A DNA stretch of 64,000 nt from Krasilnikovia cinnamomea (GCF_004217545.1 NZ_SHKY01000001.1:1550001-1614000), one strand, 5' to 3'. Shown: positions 44,870 through 54,872, numbered from the stretch's first letter. Translations and numbers: made by a program. Notes: generated by a model from the sequence alone, not told the origin.

Positions 44870-45627
44870 ACGGCGGGGTGGCGGCGCAACTCGGACAGCC
44901 CTTCGGCGATGCCGCGCATGCGGTCGGTCGCCTCGATCAGCCTGGTCAGGGTCGGGTGCCGCTCGTCCACGACCGGCTGGCCGTCCTCGGCCACGTACCC
45001 GGCGGCGGCGGCGACCAGCCGCTCATAGGCGGTGACCCCCTCGGTGAACTGCCCGGCCAGGCTGTCGTGCGAGCTGGCCAGCACCGGCCGCTGGTCCACG
45101 GGGCTCAGCGGGATGGCGCGCTCCACGCTGGCGACGCGCTGCCCGAGGTCGCGCAGCCAGCGTTCGGCCACCGCCGCCTCCAGGACGGCCGCCTCGCCGG
45201 GGCCGGTGAGCCGGCCCGCGAGGGCGGAGAGGGTGCCGGCCGCCCGGTCGAGGCGGTCCCACGCCTGGGCGACCGCGGAGCCGCGCAACGCGTACCGGGT
45301 GCGCTGGCGGCGCAGCTCGTGCACGACCGTGCGGCCCGCGGGGAAGCGTTCGACGGCGGCCACCAGCCGCTGCCCGGCGAGCGCGGGGTCGGGCGGGGGC
45401 GGGGCGGGCAGGGCGGCGAGGGCCTTGTGGTCGCGCCAGCGCCAGCCGGCCAACGCGACCGAGGCGCCCGCGGCGGCCGCCCAGGCCGCGTCCGCCAGGC
45501 CGATCCCGGCGTACGGAGTGAGCACCGCCGCGGCGGCCGCGAGCCCGCCGCCCATCACGCTCCACCGTCGCGCCGAGTTGCGCAGCCGCCGCAACCGACG
45601 GAAGTACCGGGTCCGCTCGTCCACCAT
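44866..45627 (-). CDS. pspM: Phage-shock envelope-stress protein PspM
   Basis: Actinobacterial partner of PspA (Rv2743c type). The 253-aa product has a basic N-terminus (RTRYFRRLRRLRNSARRW), two hydrophobic helices (about residues 23-42 and 47-62), and a helical cytoplasmic part with PERWLRDLGQRVA-like segments. It follows pspA by 43 bp on the same strand, as in the Mycobacterium clgR-pspA-pspM operon. It probably anchors PspA to the membrane under stress. Confidence 0.85.
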   Translation of the reverse strand: MVDERTRYFRRLRRLRNSARRWSVMGGGLAAAAAVLTPYAGIGLADAAWAAAAGASVALAGWRWRDHKALAALPAPPPPDPALAGQRLVAAVERFPAGRTVVHELRRQRTRYALRGSAVAQAWDRLDRAAGTLSALAGRLTGPGEAAVLEAAVAERWLRDLGQRVASVERAIPLSPVDQRPVLASSHDSLAGQFTEGVTAYERLVAAAAGYVAEDGQPVVDERHPTLTRLIEATDRMRGIAEGLSELRRHPAV

Positions 45628-45670
45628 CGTCCCCTCACCCGATCCGAGATGTTCCGGGTCCGCTCGGCAC

Positions 45671-46543
45671 TCAGCCGGCGGCGCTGGTGTCCCCCCGCTT
45701 CGCGTTCATGCTGGCCCGGATCTCGTCGAGCCGGGCGACGCTGGCCGGGTCGGCGGCCTGGGTGGCGGCCGGTGCGGCGGCCTGCTCGACGGCGGGCTGA
45801 GCCGGGGCCGCGCCCAGCTTGTCGCCGGCCATGCTGGCGCGGATCTGGTCCAGCCGGGACTGGCCGGCGAGGTCGAGGCTGGACTTCTGCACCTCGAGCA
45901 TCCGGCCCTCGACGGAGTTCGCGGCCAGTTCGGCGCGGCCCATCGCGTTGGCGTACCGCTGCTCGATCTTGTCGCGCACCTCGTCGAGCGAGGGGGTGTT
46001 GCCGGGGGCGGCCAGCGAGGACATCGACTCCAGCGACCGGGCGACGGTCTCCTGCATCTTGGCCTGTTCGAGCTGGCTGAGCAGGCGGGAGCGCTCGGCG
46101 ATGCGCTGCTGCAGCACCATCGCGTTGTTCTCCACCGCCTTGCGGGCCTGCCCGGCGGCCGACAGCGCCTGGTCGTGCAGGGTCTTCAGGTCCTCCATGG
46201 CCTGCTCGCCGGAGACGAGCTGGGTCGCCAGAGTCTGCGCGGTGGCCTCGTACTTCTGCGCCTCCGCCTCGTCGCCGCCGGCCCGTGCCCGGTCGGCCAG
46301 CACGAGCGCCTGGCGGGCCATGCCCTGCAGCTTCTCGACCTCGCTCATCTGCCGGGACAGCTTCATCTCCAGCTGCCGCTGGTTACCGATGACCGCGGCG
46401 GCCTGCTGCACCAGTGCCTGGTGTTGCCGTTGGGCGTCCTCGATCGCCTGCTGGATCTGAACCTTGGGGTCGGCGTACTCGTCGATCTTGGCGCCGAAGA
46501 GCGCCATGATGTAACGCCAGCCCTTGACGAACGGGTTCGCCAT
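45671..46543 (-). CDS. pspA: Phage-shock protein A (PspA/IM30)
   Basis: Peripheral membrane protein that stabilises damaged membranes. The 290-aa product is almost entirely coiled coil after an N-terminal amphipathic segment ([19 protein letters not shown]). It ends with two short direct repeats of [10 protein letters not shown] / [11 protein letters not shown] type, joined by an Ala/Pro/Gln linker. ATG 46543 follows GAGGGG and matches the family start; 46579 would add 12 residues. It sits between clgR (312 bp upstream) and pspM. Confidence 0.93.
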   Translation of the reverse strand: MANPFVKGWRYIMALFGAKIDEYADPKVQIQQAIEDAQRQHQALVQQAAAVIGNQRQLEMKLSRQMSEVEKLQGMARQALVLADRARAGGDEAEAQKYEATAQTLATQLVSGEQAMEDLKTLHDQALSAAGQARKAVENNAMVLQQRIAERSRLLSQLEQAKMQETVARSLESMSSLAAPGNTPSLDEVRDKIEQRYANAMGRAELAANSVEGRMLEVQKSSLDLAGQSRLDQIRASMAGDKLGAAPAQPAVEQAAAPAATQAADPASVARLDEIRASMNAKRGDTSAAG

Positions 46544-46855
46544 CTCGCGGTATCCCCTCAATGTCACCTGGTCGGACACGCCATCGACGCCGGTCTGATC
46601 GGCTGCGGGGCGCGAGCTCCATGGTGTCAGCTCGACGCCACCGGCGTCACGTGACCTACGGGGGATCTCAGGGCTATCCCTTAGCGCCCGGGGTCCCCGC
46701 TACGAGGCTACGCGCCGTGGACCCCGGAACGAAGGCCCAGGCGGCGGCAAGGACCGCCCAGGGCGCCGGAGGGCGCGACGGCACCACGACCCATCGTGGC
46801 GGCGGGCCCGCGACGTCGGTGACCTCGGACGGCGAAGGCGGCTCTCAGGCGGCTC
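46544..46855. other. 312-bp spacer between clgR and pspA
   Basis: No gene found. It probably holds a pspA promoter. Near the clgR end, AGGCGGCTCTC is tandemly duplicated (about 46838-46860). I could not find a convincing ClgR operator. Confidence 0.4.
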
Positions 46856-47314
46856 TCAGGCGGCGTAGATGACGCCGCGTTCGCGTTTGCGGGTGGCGCG
46901 CAGCGTGGCCTTGAGCGGGGTCTCCTGGTGCACGGAAACGGACACCGTGCCGTCGGTCGCCACCTGGCGCACTGCGGCGTCGGCGGGCGCGGCCTGAGCC
47001 GGGGCCACCGCCGCGGGCTGGACCGGCGCGACCGAGGTGGCCTCGCCGCCCTCGACCGGCACGAGCACACCCTGCATGCCCTCGGCGAGCTCCAGCGTGC
47101 TGCTCACCTCGCGCAGCAGCTCGGACAGGCGGGCGCCCAGGGCGTCACAGATCGCGGCCAGCAGTTCACTGGACGCTTCCTTCTGACCGCGCTCGATCTC
47201 CGACAGATAGCCCAGGCTGACGTTGGCGGCGGTCGACACCTCACGCAGCGTGCGGTGCTGCCCCTGCCGGCGCGCCCGAAGTGCGTCACCGATCACCCGG
47301 CGTAGCAGGACCAT
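46856..47314 (-). CDS. clgR: ClgR-type transcriptional regulator
   Basis: Activator of clp protease and envelope-stress genes, including pspA. The 152-aa product has a Cro/XRE-type helix-turn-helix ([20 protein letters not shown], then [20 protein letters not shown]), an Ala/Pro-rich middle and a C-terminal domain ending RGVIYAA. The AA end resembles the ClpP degradation tag reported for ClgR proteins. ATG 47314 is chosen because GGAGGAGG lies just upstream; a start at 47386 adds Gly/Pro-rich residues outside the family. Upstream of pspA-pspM, as in mycobacteria. Confidence 0.88.
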   Translation of the reverse strand: MVLLRRVIGDALRARRQGQHRTLREVSTAANVSLGYLSEIERGQKEASSELLAAICDALGARLSELLREVSSTLELAEGMQGVLVPVEGGEATSVAPVQPAAVAPAQAAPADAAVRQVATDGTVSVSVHQETPLKATLRATRKRERGVIYAA

Positions 47315-47471
47315 GACACCTCCTCCTGCGGCGGGGCCGCCGGCACACGCCGGAGGCTTCCCGCAACCGTACCCGCTGCCGGCCACGCCGACATCCCGCC
47401 CCGCCGAAAACCGGGGTACCCCCTACCACGCGGTCCGTGCCACGTTTCCGGCCGGGTCGACATTGCGCAGC

Positions 47472-47969
47472 TCAGGCCGGTGTTGCGTCGGAAACCGCGC
47501 GCAACGAATCGACGAGCAGGTTCAGCGCTGCGGTCACGCTTTCGGTCCGGACCCGCTCCCGCGGCCCGGAAAGGCGCAGTTCCCGTACGGTCGCCCCCGG
47601 CGGACCGGCGACCGCGACATAGACCAGGCCGACCGGCTTGCCGCCCTGCGGCTCGGGGCCCGCCACCCCGGTCGTGGCCAGGCCCCAGTCGGCGCCGCAC
47701 CGCCGCCGGGCGCCCTCCGCGAGGGCGCGGGCGACGTCCGGATCGACCGGTCCGCGCGCGGCCAGCAGTTCCTCCGGTACGCCCGCGAGGCTGTGCTTGA
47801 GATCCGTGGCGTACACCACGAGGCCGCCGCGGAACACCGCGCTGACCCCCGGGATCTCCACCACGGTCGCCGCCACGAGGCCGCCGGTCAGCGATTCGGC
47901 CGAGGCCAGCGTCTGCCCCCGCTCCACCAGCGTGTGTACGGCCGCGGCCGCGGCCACCCGGAGATCCAC
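47472..47969 (-). CDS. pncC: Nicotinamide-nucleotide amidohydrolase (CinA C-terminal domain type)
   Basis: Deamidates nicotinamide mononucleotide to recycle NAD breakdown products. The 165-aa product is the stand-alone CinA C-terminal domain: LASAESLTGGLVAATVVEIPG, FRGGLVVYATDLKHSLAGV, GATTGVAGPEP-type segment (LATTGVAGPEPQGGKPVGLV). The N-terminal molybdopterin-binding half of full CinA is absent, which is normal in actinomycetes. It starts 10 bp after the pgsA stop, so probably in one operon rimO-pgsA-pncC. Confidence 0.92.
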   Translation of the reverse strand: MDLRVAAAAAVHTLVERGQTLASAESLTGGLVAATVVEIPGVSAVFRGGLVVYATDLKHSLAGVPEELLAARGPVDPDVARALAEGARRRCGADWGLATTGVAGPEPQGGKPVGLVYVAVAGPPGATVRELRLSGPRERVRTESVTAALNLLVDSLRAVSDATPA

Positions 47970-47979
47970 GGCACCGAGT

Positions 47980-48594
47980 CTATTCGCCGCCGGTGACCGC
48001 GCCGGCGCCCGCCCCGCGGCGCAGGCGCACCGCCTGCACGATGTAGTCGACGCCGGTCAGGATCGTGACCGCGACAGCCGCGCCCATCAGCCACGGGCCG
48101 ACGGCCACCAGCGACGCCGGCATGGGCCACAGGTACCAGGCGATCGCGGCGATCTGCAGCGCCGTCTTGACCTTGCCGCCCCGGCTGGCGGGGATCACGC
48201 CGTATTGGATGACCCACAGGCGCATGGCCGTGATGCCCCACTCGCGCAGCAGGATCAGCGCGGTCACCCACCAGCTCAGCTGGTCGTACGCGGACAGCAG
48301 CACCAGCGCGGTGCCGGTCAGCGCCTTGTCCGCGATCGGGTCGGCCACCTTGCCGAACGAGGTCACCAGGTGGAACCGGCGGGCGATCCACCCGTCCACG
48401 AAGTCGGTCGCGGAGGCGAGGCAGAACACCAGGCAGGCCGCCATCCGCCAGCCGGGCTCGGTCATCTCGGACGCGACGACCAGCACCAGGAAGACCGGCA
48501 CGAGCACCAGCCGGATCGCGGTGAGCAGGTTCGCCGCGTTGTACAGCGAGACCCGCCGCGGCACGGCGGCGACCGGCACCGGCTCGTTGGTCAC
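47980..48594 (-). CDS. pgsA: CDP-alcohol phosphatidyltransferase (phosphatidylglycerophosphate synthase type)
   Basis: Makes phosphatidylglycerophosphate from CDP-diacylglycerol in the membrane. The 204-aa product has five or six hydrophobic helices and the complete CDP-alcohol transferase motif: D-G-x2-A-R-x8-G-x3-D-x3-D within [19 protein letters not shown] and VADPIADK. It starts at GTG 48594, overlapping the rimO TGA (GTGA). The substrate assignment rests on family wording and the usual rimO-pgsA-cinA order. Confidence 0.92.
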   Translation of the reverse strand: MTNEPVPVAAVPRRVSLYNAANLLTAIRLVLVPVFLVLVVASEMTEPGWRMAACLVFCLASATDFVDGWIARRFHLVTSFGKVADPIADKALTGTALVLLSAYDQLSWWVTALILLREWGITAMRLWVIQYGVIPASRGGKVKTALQIAAIAWYLWPMPASLVAVGPWLMGAAVAVTILTGVDYIVQAVRLRRGAGAGAVTGGE

Positions 48595-50057
48595 CGGGCG
48601 GCCGTCGAGACCGTCGGGGCTGCGGAGACCATCTCGACCGGTACGGCCACCAGGTCGACGCCCTCGGTGCCGGTGACCCGGGCCCGGACGAGGTCGCCGG
48701 GGCGCAGCGCGGCCAGGTCCACGCCCGCGTCGCCGGCCACCAGGGTGGTCGAGCCGTCCACCTCGGGGGCCTGGTGTTCGGCGCGGCCCTCGACCTCGCC
48801 GTCGTCGATCGTGTCGACCAGCACCTCGACCAGCGAGCCCAGCCGCTCCTCGGCCCGCTGCGCGCACAGCTCGTCGGCGAGCGCGCTGATCCGGTCGTAC
48901 CGTCGCTTGACCGTGTCGGCGCGGACCTTGCCGGGCAGCCCGGCGGCCTCCGTGCCGTCCTCGTCGCTGTAGTCGAAGACGCCGATGGCGTCGAGCCGGG
49001 CGGCGCTCAGGAAGCGGACCAGCTCCGCGACGTCGCCGCGGGTCTCGCCGGGGAAGCCGACGATGAAGTTGCTGCGGGCGCCCGCCTCGGGGGCCAGCGC
49101 CCGGGCGGTGTCGAGCAGCTCCAGGAACCGCTGCGTCGAGCCGAAGCGGCGCATGCGGCGCAGCACCGGCTCGCTGGAGTGCTGGAAGGACAGGTCGAAG
49201 TACGCCGCGACCCCGGCAGTGGTGGCGATGGCCTCGACCAGGCCGGGGCGGGTCTCGGCGGGCTGCAGGTAGCTGGCCCGGACCCGGACGATGCCGTCGA
49301 TCGCGGCGAGCTGCGGCAGCAGCTTCTCCAGCAGCCGCGGGTCGCCCAGATCCTTGCCGTACGAGGTGCTGTTCTCGCTGACCAGCACCAGTTCGCGGAC
49401 GCCGGTCTTGGCCAGCCACTCGGCCTCGGCCAGCAGCTCCTGCGGGTCGCGGGAGACGAACGCGCCCCGGAACGCCGGGATGGCGCAGAACGCGCACCGC
49501 CGGTCGCACCCGCTGGCCAGCTTCAGGCTGGCGACCGGCCCGGAGTCGAGGCGGCGGCGCAGCACCTGGCGCAGGTGGGCGGGGGTGTGCTCGTCCACGG
49601 TCGCGTGCCCGGGCACGACCACGGCGGCGGCCTGCCGGTGGACCGGGGTGAGCGGCAGCAGCTCGCGGCGGTCCCGGGGGGTGTGCGCGTCGAACCGCTC
49701 CCCCGCCAGCACCCCGTCGAGGCGGGCCGCGATGTCCGGGTAGTCGTCGAAGCCGAGCACCGCCTGCGCCTCGGGCAGGGTGTCGGCGAGCTCCCGGCCG
49801 TACCGTTCCGCCATGCAGCCGGCCGCGACCACCTTGGCCCCGGTGTCGGCGGCCGCCAGCAGGGTCTCGATCGAGTCCTGCTTCGCCTTCTCCACGAAGC
49901 CGCACGTGTTGACGAGCACCACGTCGGCACCGTCGGCGTCGGTGCTGACCTGCCAGCCTCCCGCGTCGAGGCGGGCGGCGAGTTCCTCGGAGTCGACCTC
50001 GTTGCGGGCACAGCCCAGGGTCAGCAGGGCTACGCGGCGGGCGGGAGTGGCGGACAC
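48591..50057 (-). CDS. rimO: Ribosomal protein S12 methylthiotransferase
   Basis: Radical-SAM enzyme that methylthiolates Asp of ribosomal protein S12. The 488-aa product shows [31 protein letters not shown] (the RimO-specific Cys context) and [11 protein letters not shown]. The radical-SAM cluster is [11 protein letters not shown], and a TRAM domain lies near the C-terminus. GTG 50057 gives the family-like start [16 protein letters not shown]; the start at 50102 is unsupported. First of the rimO-pgsA-pncC unit and divergent from the glycosyltransferase gene. Confidence 0.95.
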   Translation of the reverse strand: MSATPARRVALLTLGCARNEVDSEELAARLDAGGWQVSTDADGADVVLVNTCGFVEKAKQDSIETLLAAADTGAKVVAAGCMAERYGRELADTLPEAQAVLGFDDYPDIAARLDGVLAGERFDAHTPRDRRELLPLTPVHRQAAAVVVPGHATVDEHTPAHLRQVLRRRLDSGPVASLKLASGCDRRCAFCAIPAFRGAFVSRDPQELLAEAEWLAKTGVRELVLVSENSTSYGKDLGDPRLLEKLLPQLAAIDGIVRVRASYLQPAETRPGLVEAIATTAGVAAYFDLSFQHSSEPVLRRMRRFGSTQRFLELLDTARALAPEAGARSNFIVGFPGETRGDVAELVRFLSAARLDAIGVFDYSDEDGTEAAGLPGKVRADTVKRRYDRISALADELCAQRAEERLGSLVEVLVDTIDDGEVEGRAEHQAPEVDGSTTLVAGDAGVDLAALRPGDLVRARVTGTEGVDLVAVPVEMVSAAPTVSTAAR

Positions 50058-50223
50058 CCCGCCAAGGTTACCGGTCGGTGGTGGCCAGCCGGTTCGCCGC
50101 ACGGCCGGTGTGACCGCACTGCGCCGGGTGCCGGGCCGACATCGTCCGGTAACGCCCGCGACGACCGGTGTTCAGCGGGGCCCGTTACCGTCGCCGACCG
50201 GCACGGGGCGACGAGGGAGATCG

Positions 50224-51435
50224 ATGCTGCGGGAACGGGTACGGCGGCTGCGGGCGGTGCCGCCGGCGGAGTTGCTGCTGATCGTGGTCCTGGTGGGGCT
50301 GGCGTTGGCGGTGCGCCTGGTGGGGCGGCACGAATTCACGGCGGACATGCGGATCTTCGCGGTCTGGTACGGCAAGCTCGAGGCCGCCGGGGGTCTGCGC
50401 GGTCTCGGTGAGCCGATCGGCAACTACAACGCGCCGTTCCTCTACCTGCTGGCGCTGCTGACGTACGTGCCCGGCCCGCTGGTCGTCAAGGCCAAGGCGT
50501 TGTGGCTGGTGTTCGACGCGCTGCTGGTGTTCTTCACGTACCGGATCGTGGCGCTGCGCCACCGGAGCTGGCGGGTGCCGCTGCTGGCGGCGTTCGTGAT
50601 GGCGTTCCTGCCCACCGTCGTGATCAACAGCTCGTTCTACGGGCAGTGCGACGCGATCTGGGGCGCGTTCGGACTTGGCGGGGTGTACTACCTGCTGCGC
50701 GGGCGGCCGTGGTGGGGAGTGTCACTGTGCGCGGTGGCGCTGGCCTTCAAGCCGCAGGCGATCTTCCTGTTTCCGCTGCTCGGGCTGCTGGCCCTGGCGG
50801 GACGGCTGCCGTGGCGGACCCTGCTGGCCGTGCCCGCCGTGCTGGTGGTCCTCGACCTGCCCGCGCTGCTGCTGGGGCGCGACCCCATCGACCTGCTGAC
50901 CCTGTACAGCCCGGCGCGGCAGGCGTCGTGGGTGTCCGCGCTGACCTCCAGCGCCGCCTCCGTGTACGCGTTCCTGCCGGTCACCACCCGGCTCGACGCG
51001 GTCCGGGCGCTCGGCGACGTGTTCGCGGTCGCCGTGGTCACCGGCGTCTGCTGGATCCTGGTGGCCACCCGGGCCCGGCTGGACGCGGCCCGGATCGTCA
51101 CGGCGGCGGCGTTCTTCGCGATGGTGGTGCCGTGGCTGCTGCCCGGCATGCACGAGCGCTACTTCTACCTGGCGGACGTGCTGACCGTGGTGCTGGCGTT
51201 CTACCGGCCACGGCTGTGGTTCGTTCCGCTGCTGGTGCAGGTGGCGTCGCTGCTGTCGTACCTGCCGTTCCTGTTCTGGAACACCCGGCACGGCCCGTTC
51301 GTGGATCTCAAGGTTCTCGCCGCGCTGCTGTTCGCGGCGCTGCTGACCACCGGATACGCGCTGCTGGCAGACGTGCGGGCGGCCCCGCGCATTCCGGCGC
51401 CCCGGCGCAGCGCCGAAGTGCTAGTCGACGCGTAG
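50224..51435 (+). CDS. Polytopic GT-C family glycosyltransferase (mannosyltransferase-like)
   Basis: A 403-aa integral membrane protein with about ten hydrophobic helices, likely transferring a sugar from a polyprenyl-phosphate donor on the outer face. Family-like features are an acidic first loop (RHEFTADMRIFAVWYGKL), IGNYNAPFLYLLALLTYVPG, INSSFYGQCDAIWGAFG and PWLLPGMHERYFYLADVLT. The donor and acceptor are not determinable here. ATG 50224 follows GAGGGAG. Its last five codons overlap the end of the convergent ftsK gene by 15 bp. Confidence 0.85.
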   Translation: MLRERVRRLRAVPPAELLLIVVLVGLALAVRLVGRHEFTADMRIFAVWYGKLEAAGGLRGLGEPIGNYNAPFLYLLALLTYVPGPLVVKAKALWLVFDALLVFFTYRIVALRHRSWRVPLLAAFVMAFLPTVVINSSFYGQCDAIWGAFGLGGVYYLLRGRPWWGVSLCAVALAFKPQAIFLFPLLGLLALAGRLPWRTLLAVPAVLVVLDLPALLLGRDPIDLLTLYSPARQASWVSALTSSAASVYAFLPVTTRLDAVRALGDVFAVAVVTGVCWILVATRARLDAARIVTAAAFFAMVVPWLLPGMHERYFYLADVLTVVLAFYRPRLWFVPLLVQVASLLSYLPFLFWNTRHGPFVDLKVLAALLFAALLTTGYALLADVRAAPRIPAPRRSAEVLVDA

Positions 51436-53985
51436 CGCGGCGAGCGTCTCCTCCAGTTCGTCCGGCTTGACCAGCACGTCGCGGGCCTTCGAACCCTCGG
51501 AGGGCCCGACGATCCCCCGCGTCTCCATGAGGTCCATGAGCCGGCCCGCCTTCGCGAAGCCGACCCGCAGCTTGCGCTGCAGCATCGAGGTCGAACCGAA
51601 CTGCGACGTGACGACCAGCTCGATCGCCTGGATCAGCACCTCCAGGTCGTCGCCGATCTCCTCGTCGATCTCCTTCTTCTTGTCCTGCGGCGGCGCGGTG
51701 ACGTCCGGGCGGAACTCCGGCTCCCGCTGGTCCTTGCAGAACTTGACGACGGAGGCGATCTCCTTCTCGTCCACCCAGGCGCCCTGGATGCGGATCGGCT
51801 TGGAGGCGCCCATCGGCAGGAACAGGCCGTCGCCCCGGCCGAGCAGCTTCTCCGCGCCCGGCTGGTCCAGGATGACCCGCGAGTCCGCCAGGGAGCTGGT
51901 GGCGAACGCCAGCCGGGACGGCACGTTCGCCTTGATCAGGCCGGTCACCACGTCCACCGAGGGCCGCTGGGTGGCCAGCACCAGGTGGATGCCCGCCGCG
52001 CGGGCGAGCTGCGTGATCCGGACGACGGAGTCCTCGACGTCGCGCGGGGCGACCATCATGAGGTCGGCCAGCTCATCGACGATCACCAGCAGATACGGGT
52101 ACGGCTTGATGACCCGCTCGCTGCCCGGCGGGGCGGTGATCTCCCCCGCGCGTACCTTGCGGTTGTAGTCGTCGATGTGCCGGACCCCGTTGGCGGCGAG
52201 GTCGTCGTAGCGCATGTCCATCTCGCGCACGACCCAGTCCAGGGCGTCCGCCGCCTTCTTCGGGTTGGTCACGATCGGGGTGACCAGGTGCGGGATGCCC
52301 TCGTACGCGGTCATCTCGACCCGCTTCGGGTCGACCAGCAGCAGCCGCACCTCGTCCGGGGTGGCCCGCGTCAGCAGCGACACCAGCAGCGAGTTCAGGC
52401 AGGACGACTTACCCGCGCCGGTGGCACCCGCGATGAGGATGTGCGGCATCTTCGCCAGGTTGGCGACGACGAACCCGCCCTCGATGTCCTTGCCGAGCGC
52501 CACCAGCATCGGGTGGTGATCCGCGGTGGCGGCGCGCGAACGCAGCACGTCGCCGAGGGCCACGTTCTCCGGGTCGGTGTTGGGGATCTCCACGCCGACC
52601 GCGCTCTTGCCCGGGATCGGGCTGAGGATCCGCACATCCGGCGACTTCACCGCGTACGCGATGTTGCGCGACAGCTGGGTGATCCGCTCGACCTTGACGC
52701 CCGGCCCGACCTCGACCTCGTAGCGGGTGACCGTCGGACCCCGGGTGAACCCGGTGACCGCCGCGTCGATGTTGAACTGGTCGAACACCCCGGTCAACGC
52801 CGCCATGATCTCGTCGTTGGCGCGGCTGCGCGTCTTCGGCGCGGCGCCCGTGCCGAGCAGCTTCGGCGGGGGCAGCCGGTAGTCGCCCTCCACCGCGGAG
52901 ATGTCGAGCTGCTCGGCCCGCGTCGGGGGCAGCGGCGAGTGCTCCGGCGGCTCCGGGGCCTTGCGGCTGGCGGGCAGCTTCCCACCGCGCGGCAACGCGA
53001 CCGTGTCGTGCACGATCGGATCCTCGTCGCCGTCCGGCTCGTCCGGACCCAGACCCAGATCCGCCAGCGAGCCCTGGCGGCGCCGCGCCGGGCGCCTCGT
53101 CTTGACCGGCCCGCCATCGTCCTCGTCGGACTCCAGGCCGGGCTCGGCGTCGTCCAGCCGCGGCTCCGGGGCCGCGGAACGGCCCAGGATCATGTCGGCC
53201 AGCAGCATCAGGCGTTCGGGAATGCGGCTGATCGGCGTCGCGGTGATCACCAGCAACCCGAACAGGAAGAGCAAAATCAGCAACGGTACGGCCACCCACG
53301 CGGTCACCGCGCGTTCCAGCAGGGCACCGACGCCGTACCCGAGCAGGCCGCCCGCCTTGGTGATGGCGACGTCGTCGGCCGGTTCCCGGGCGATGTGCAG
53401 CAGGCTCGCGGTCGCCATGACCAGCGCGCCCCAGCCCACCAGGGACCGGCCACGGTGTTCGGGGTCGGCGGGGCGGCGCATCAGCCGGACCGCCCCGTAC
53501 AGCAGCAGCAGGGGCAGCAGGACGGCGAGGCCGCCGAAGAACAGGCGTACGGCGTCGGCGAGGCGGGCGCCGACCGGGCCGGCGCTGTCCGCCCACACCG
53601 CGACGCCGACGAGGATGGCGAGGCCCAGCAGCAGCAGGCCAGCGCCGTCGCGGCGGTGCTCCGGGTCGATGTCGCGCGCGGTGGCGGCCTGGCGGCCGAC
53701 GCCCCGGGCCGCCCAGCCGACCCCGTGCGCCACCCCCATCCACACAGCGGCGAGGCCCCGGCCGACCCCGGTGGCCACCGCCGACCCCACGCTGGGGCGG
53801 CGGGCGCGCGACACGGTACGGCCCCTACGGGCGGAGGTGGTCTTGCGGGCGGCGGTCTTGCGAGCGGCGGAGGTCTTGCCGGCGGCGGGAGTCTTGCGGG
53901 TGGGCTGGGGAGTGCGCGCGGCACCGGCGCCGCGTGAGGTGGACGCGGCGCGGCCCCGGCTCGCCGGAGGAGTACGGCCCGCCAT
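51421..53985 (-). CDS. ftsK: DNA translocase FtsK/SpoIIIE
   Basis: Pumps chromosomal DNA through the division septum. The 854-aa product has an Arg/Ala/Thr-rich basic N-terminus, four hydrophobic helices (about residues 110-270), an acidic/Pro linker, and the motor: Walker A GATGAGKSS (K526), Walker B LLVIVDELADLMM, QRPSVDVVTGLIKAN. The C-terminal gamma winged helix is SMLQRKLRVGFAKAGRLMDL. ATG 53985 begins MAGRTPPASRG; an in-frame start nine bases upstream is possible. The DUF2784 gene lies 42 bp upstream. Confidence 0.96.
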   Translation of the reverse strand: MAGRTPPASRGRAASTSRGAGAARTPQPTRKTPAAGKTSAARKTAARKTTSARRGRTVSRARRPSVGSAVATGVGRGLAAVWMGVAHGVGWAARGVGRQAATARDIDPEHRRDGAGLLLLGLAILVGVAVWADSAGPVGARLADAVRLFFGGLAVLLPLLLLYGAVRLMRRPADPEHRGRSLVGWGALVMATASLLHIAREPADDVAITKAGGLLGYGVGALLERAVTAWVAVPLLILLFLFGLLVITATPISRIPERLMLLADMILGRSAAPEPRLDDAEPGLESDEDDGGPVKTRRPARRRQGSLADLGLGPDEPDGDEDPIVHDTVALPRGGKLPASRKAPEPPEHSPLPPTRAEQLDISAVEGDYRLPPPKLLGTGAAPKTRSRANDEIMAALTGVFDQFNIDAAVTGFTRGPTVTRYEVEVGPGVKVERITQLSRNIAYAVKSPDVRILSPIPGKSAVGVEIPNTDPENVALGDVLRSRAATADHHPMLVALGKDIEGGFVVANLAKMPHILIAGATGAGKSSCLNSLLVSLLTRATPDEVRLLLVDPKRVEMTAYEGIPHLVTPIVTNPKKAADALDWVVREMDMRYDDLAANGVRHIDDYNRKVRAGEITAPPGSERVIKPYPYLLVIVDELADLMMVAPRDVEDSVVRITQLARAAGIHLVLATQRPSVDVVTGLIKANVPSRLAFATSSLADSRVILDQPGAEKLLGRGDGLFLPMGASKPIRIQGAWVDEKEIASVVKFCKDQREPEFRPDVTAPPQDKKKEIDEEIGDDLEVLIQAIELVVTSQFGSTSMLQRKLRVGFAKAGRLMDLMETRGIVGPSEGSKARDVLVKPDELEETLAALRVD

Positions 53986-54027
53986 GTGAAACACCGTAAC
54001 GGGGCCGTGCAGGTGTGCCCAGCAGGC

Positions 54028-54444
54028 TCACCGTGACCGGCATTCACTTTCGTCACGCCCGGCCGGGACATCGACGGTGGGTAGCGCGGTTCGGCGGCGG
54101 GCCAGCCGGACACCGAGGCCGACCCAGGAGGTGAGCACGATCAGCGCCACGACCAGCCGGGCCGCGACCTCGTGACCGTGCGGGTAGAAGACGCCGGCGA
54201 TGTGGTTGTCGAGGAAGCCGCCCACCCGGGGTGGCTCGCCCAGGGCCTCCCGGCCGCGATCCTCCAGCCAGGTCAGCGGGCACAGGCCGTCGAACACGAC
54301 GATGGTCAGCAGCCACAGCGCACAGGCGGCGTGCAGCCAGATGGTGCGGGGCCAGCGCCAGGCGAGGAAGCCGCCGAACACCCCGTACGCGAGGAAGGCG
54401 AAGTGCACGCCCACCGCGGCGGCGACGAGAATCCGGTAGCCCAC
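54028..54444 (-). CDS. DUF2784 membrane protein
   Basis: A 138-aa four-helix membrane protein with the DUF2784 pattern: VHFAFLAYGVFGGFLAWRWP, then FDGLCPLTWLEDRGRE, and FYPHGHEVAARLV. The Cys-Pro-Leu-Thr and the second-loop His are typical. Function unknown. It ends 42 bp before ftsK on the same strand. The repeat array begins about 70 bp upstream of its start. Confidence 0.85.
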   Translation of the reverse strand: MGYRILVAAAVGVHFAFLAYGVFGGFLAWRWPRTIWLHAACALWLLTIVVFDGLCPLTWLEDRGREALGEPPRVGGFLDNHIAGVFYPHGHEVAARLVVALIVLTSWVGLGVRLARRRTALPTVDVPAGRDESECRSR

Positions 54445-54512
54445 GAACCAACGGTAGCCGCACCGTCACCCCAGCCCCCGGCCCGCACCGGCGACCCTTG
54501 TCCCCGCCCAGG

Positions 54513-54872
54513 ATCTTGAAGACCTCAGGTCAGCTCCTCACCCAAACTCCACACAAACCCGGCCCGCCCCTATGCCCGACGGCGTCCGCGCCAGCAGCCA
54601 GACTCGCCACCCGAGATCTTGAAGACCTCAGGTCAGCTCCTCACCCAAACTCCACACACACCCCGAGCCCACCCCGCGACCCACCGGCGCCCACTCCAGC
54701 AGCCAGACTCGCCACCCGAGATCTTGAAGAGTTCAGGTCAACTCCTCACCCAAACTCCACACAAACCCGGCCCGCCCCTATGCCCGACGGCGTCCGCGCC
54801 AGCAGCTAGGTTCGCCGCCCAGATGTTGAAGAGCTCAGGTCATGTCCAGACCCGAACTCCGCACACAGCCAA
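54513..54872. repeat. Four-copy degenerate tandem repeat, period about 103 bp
   Basis: A core beginning ATCTTGAAGACCTCAGGTCA and continuing GCTCCTCACCCAAACTCCACACA recurs at 54513, 54616, 54721 and 54823 (periods 103, 105, 102). The ~55-bp spacers after copies 1 and 3 are nearly identical, while that after copy 2 is different. So a two-copy unit of 208 bp seems to have duplicated. Copies 1 and 2 contain the palindrome GACCTCAGGTC. Copy 3 has GAGTT/AACTC flanking CAGGTC, and copy 4 GAGCTC. No convincing gene covers the array. Confidence 0.85.

Noticed and set aside
46561-46872. 103-codon plus-strand frame between clgR and pspA
   Set aside because: Arg/Gly-rich with no family look and no ribosome site; overlaps the clgR end.
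54513-54872. CRISPR array
   Set aside because: Only four long degenerate copies, spacer 1 matching spacer 3, unit over 100 bp and no cas genes; a tandem duplication, not CRISPR.
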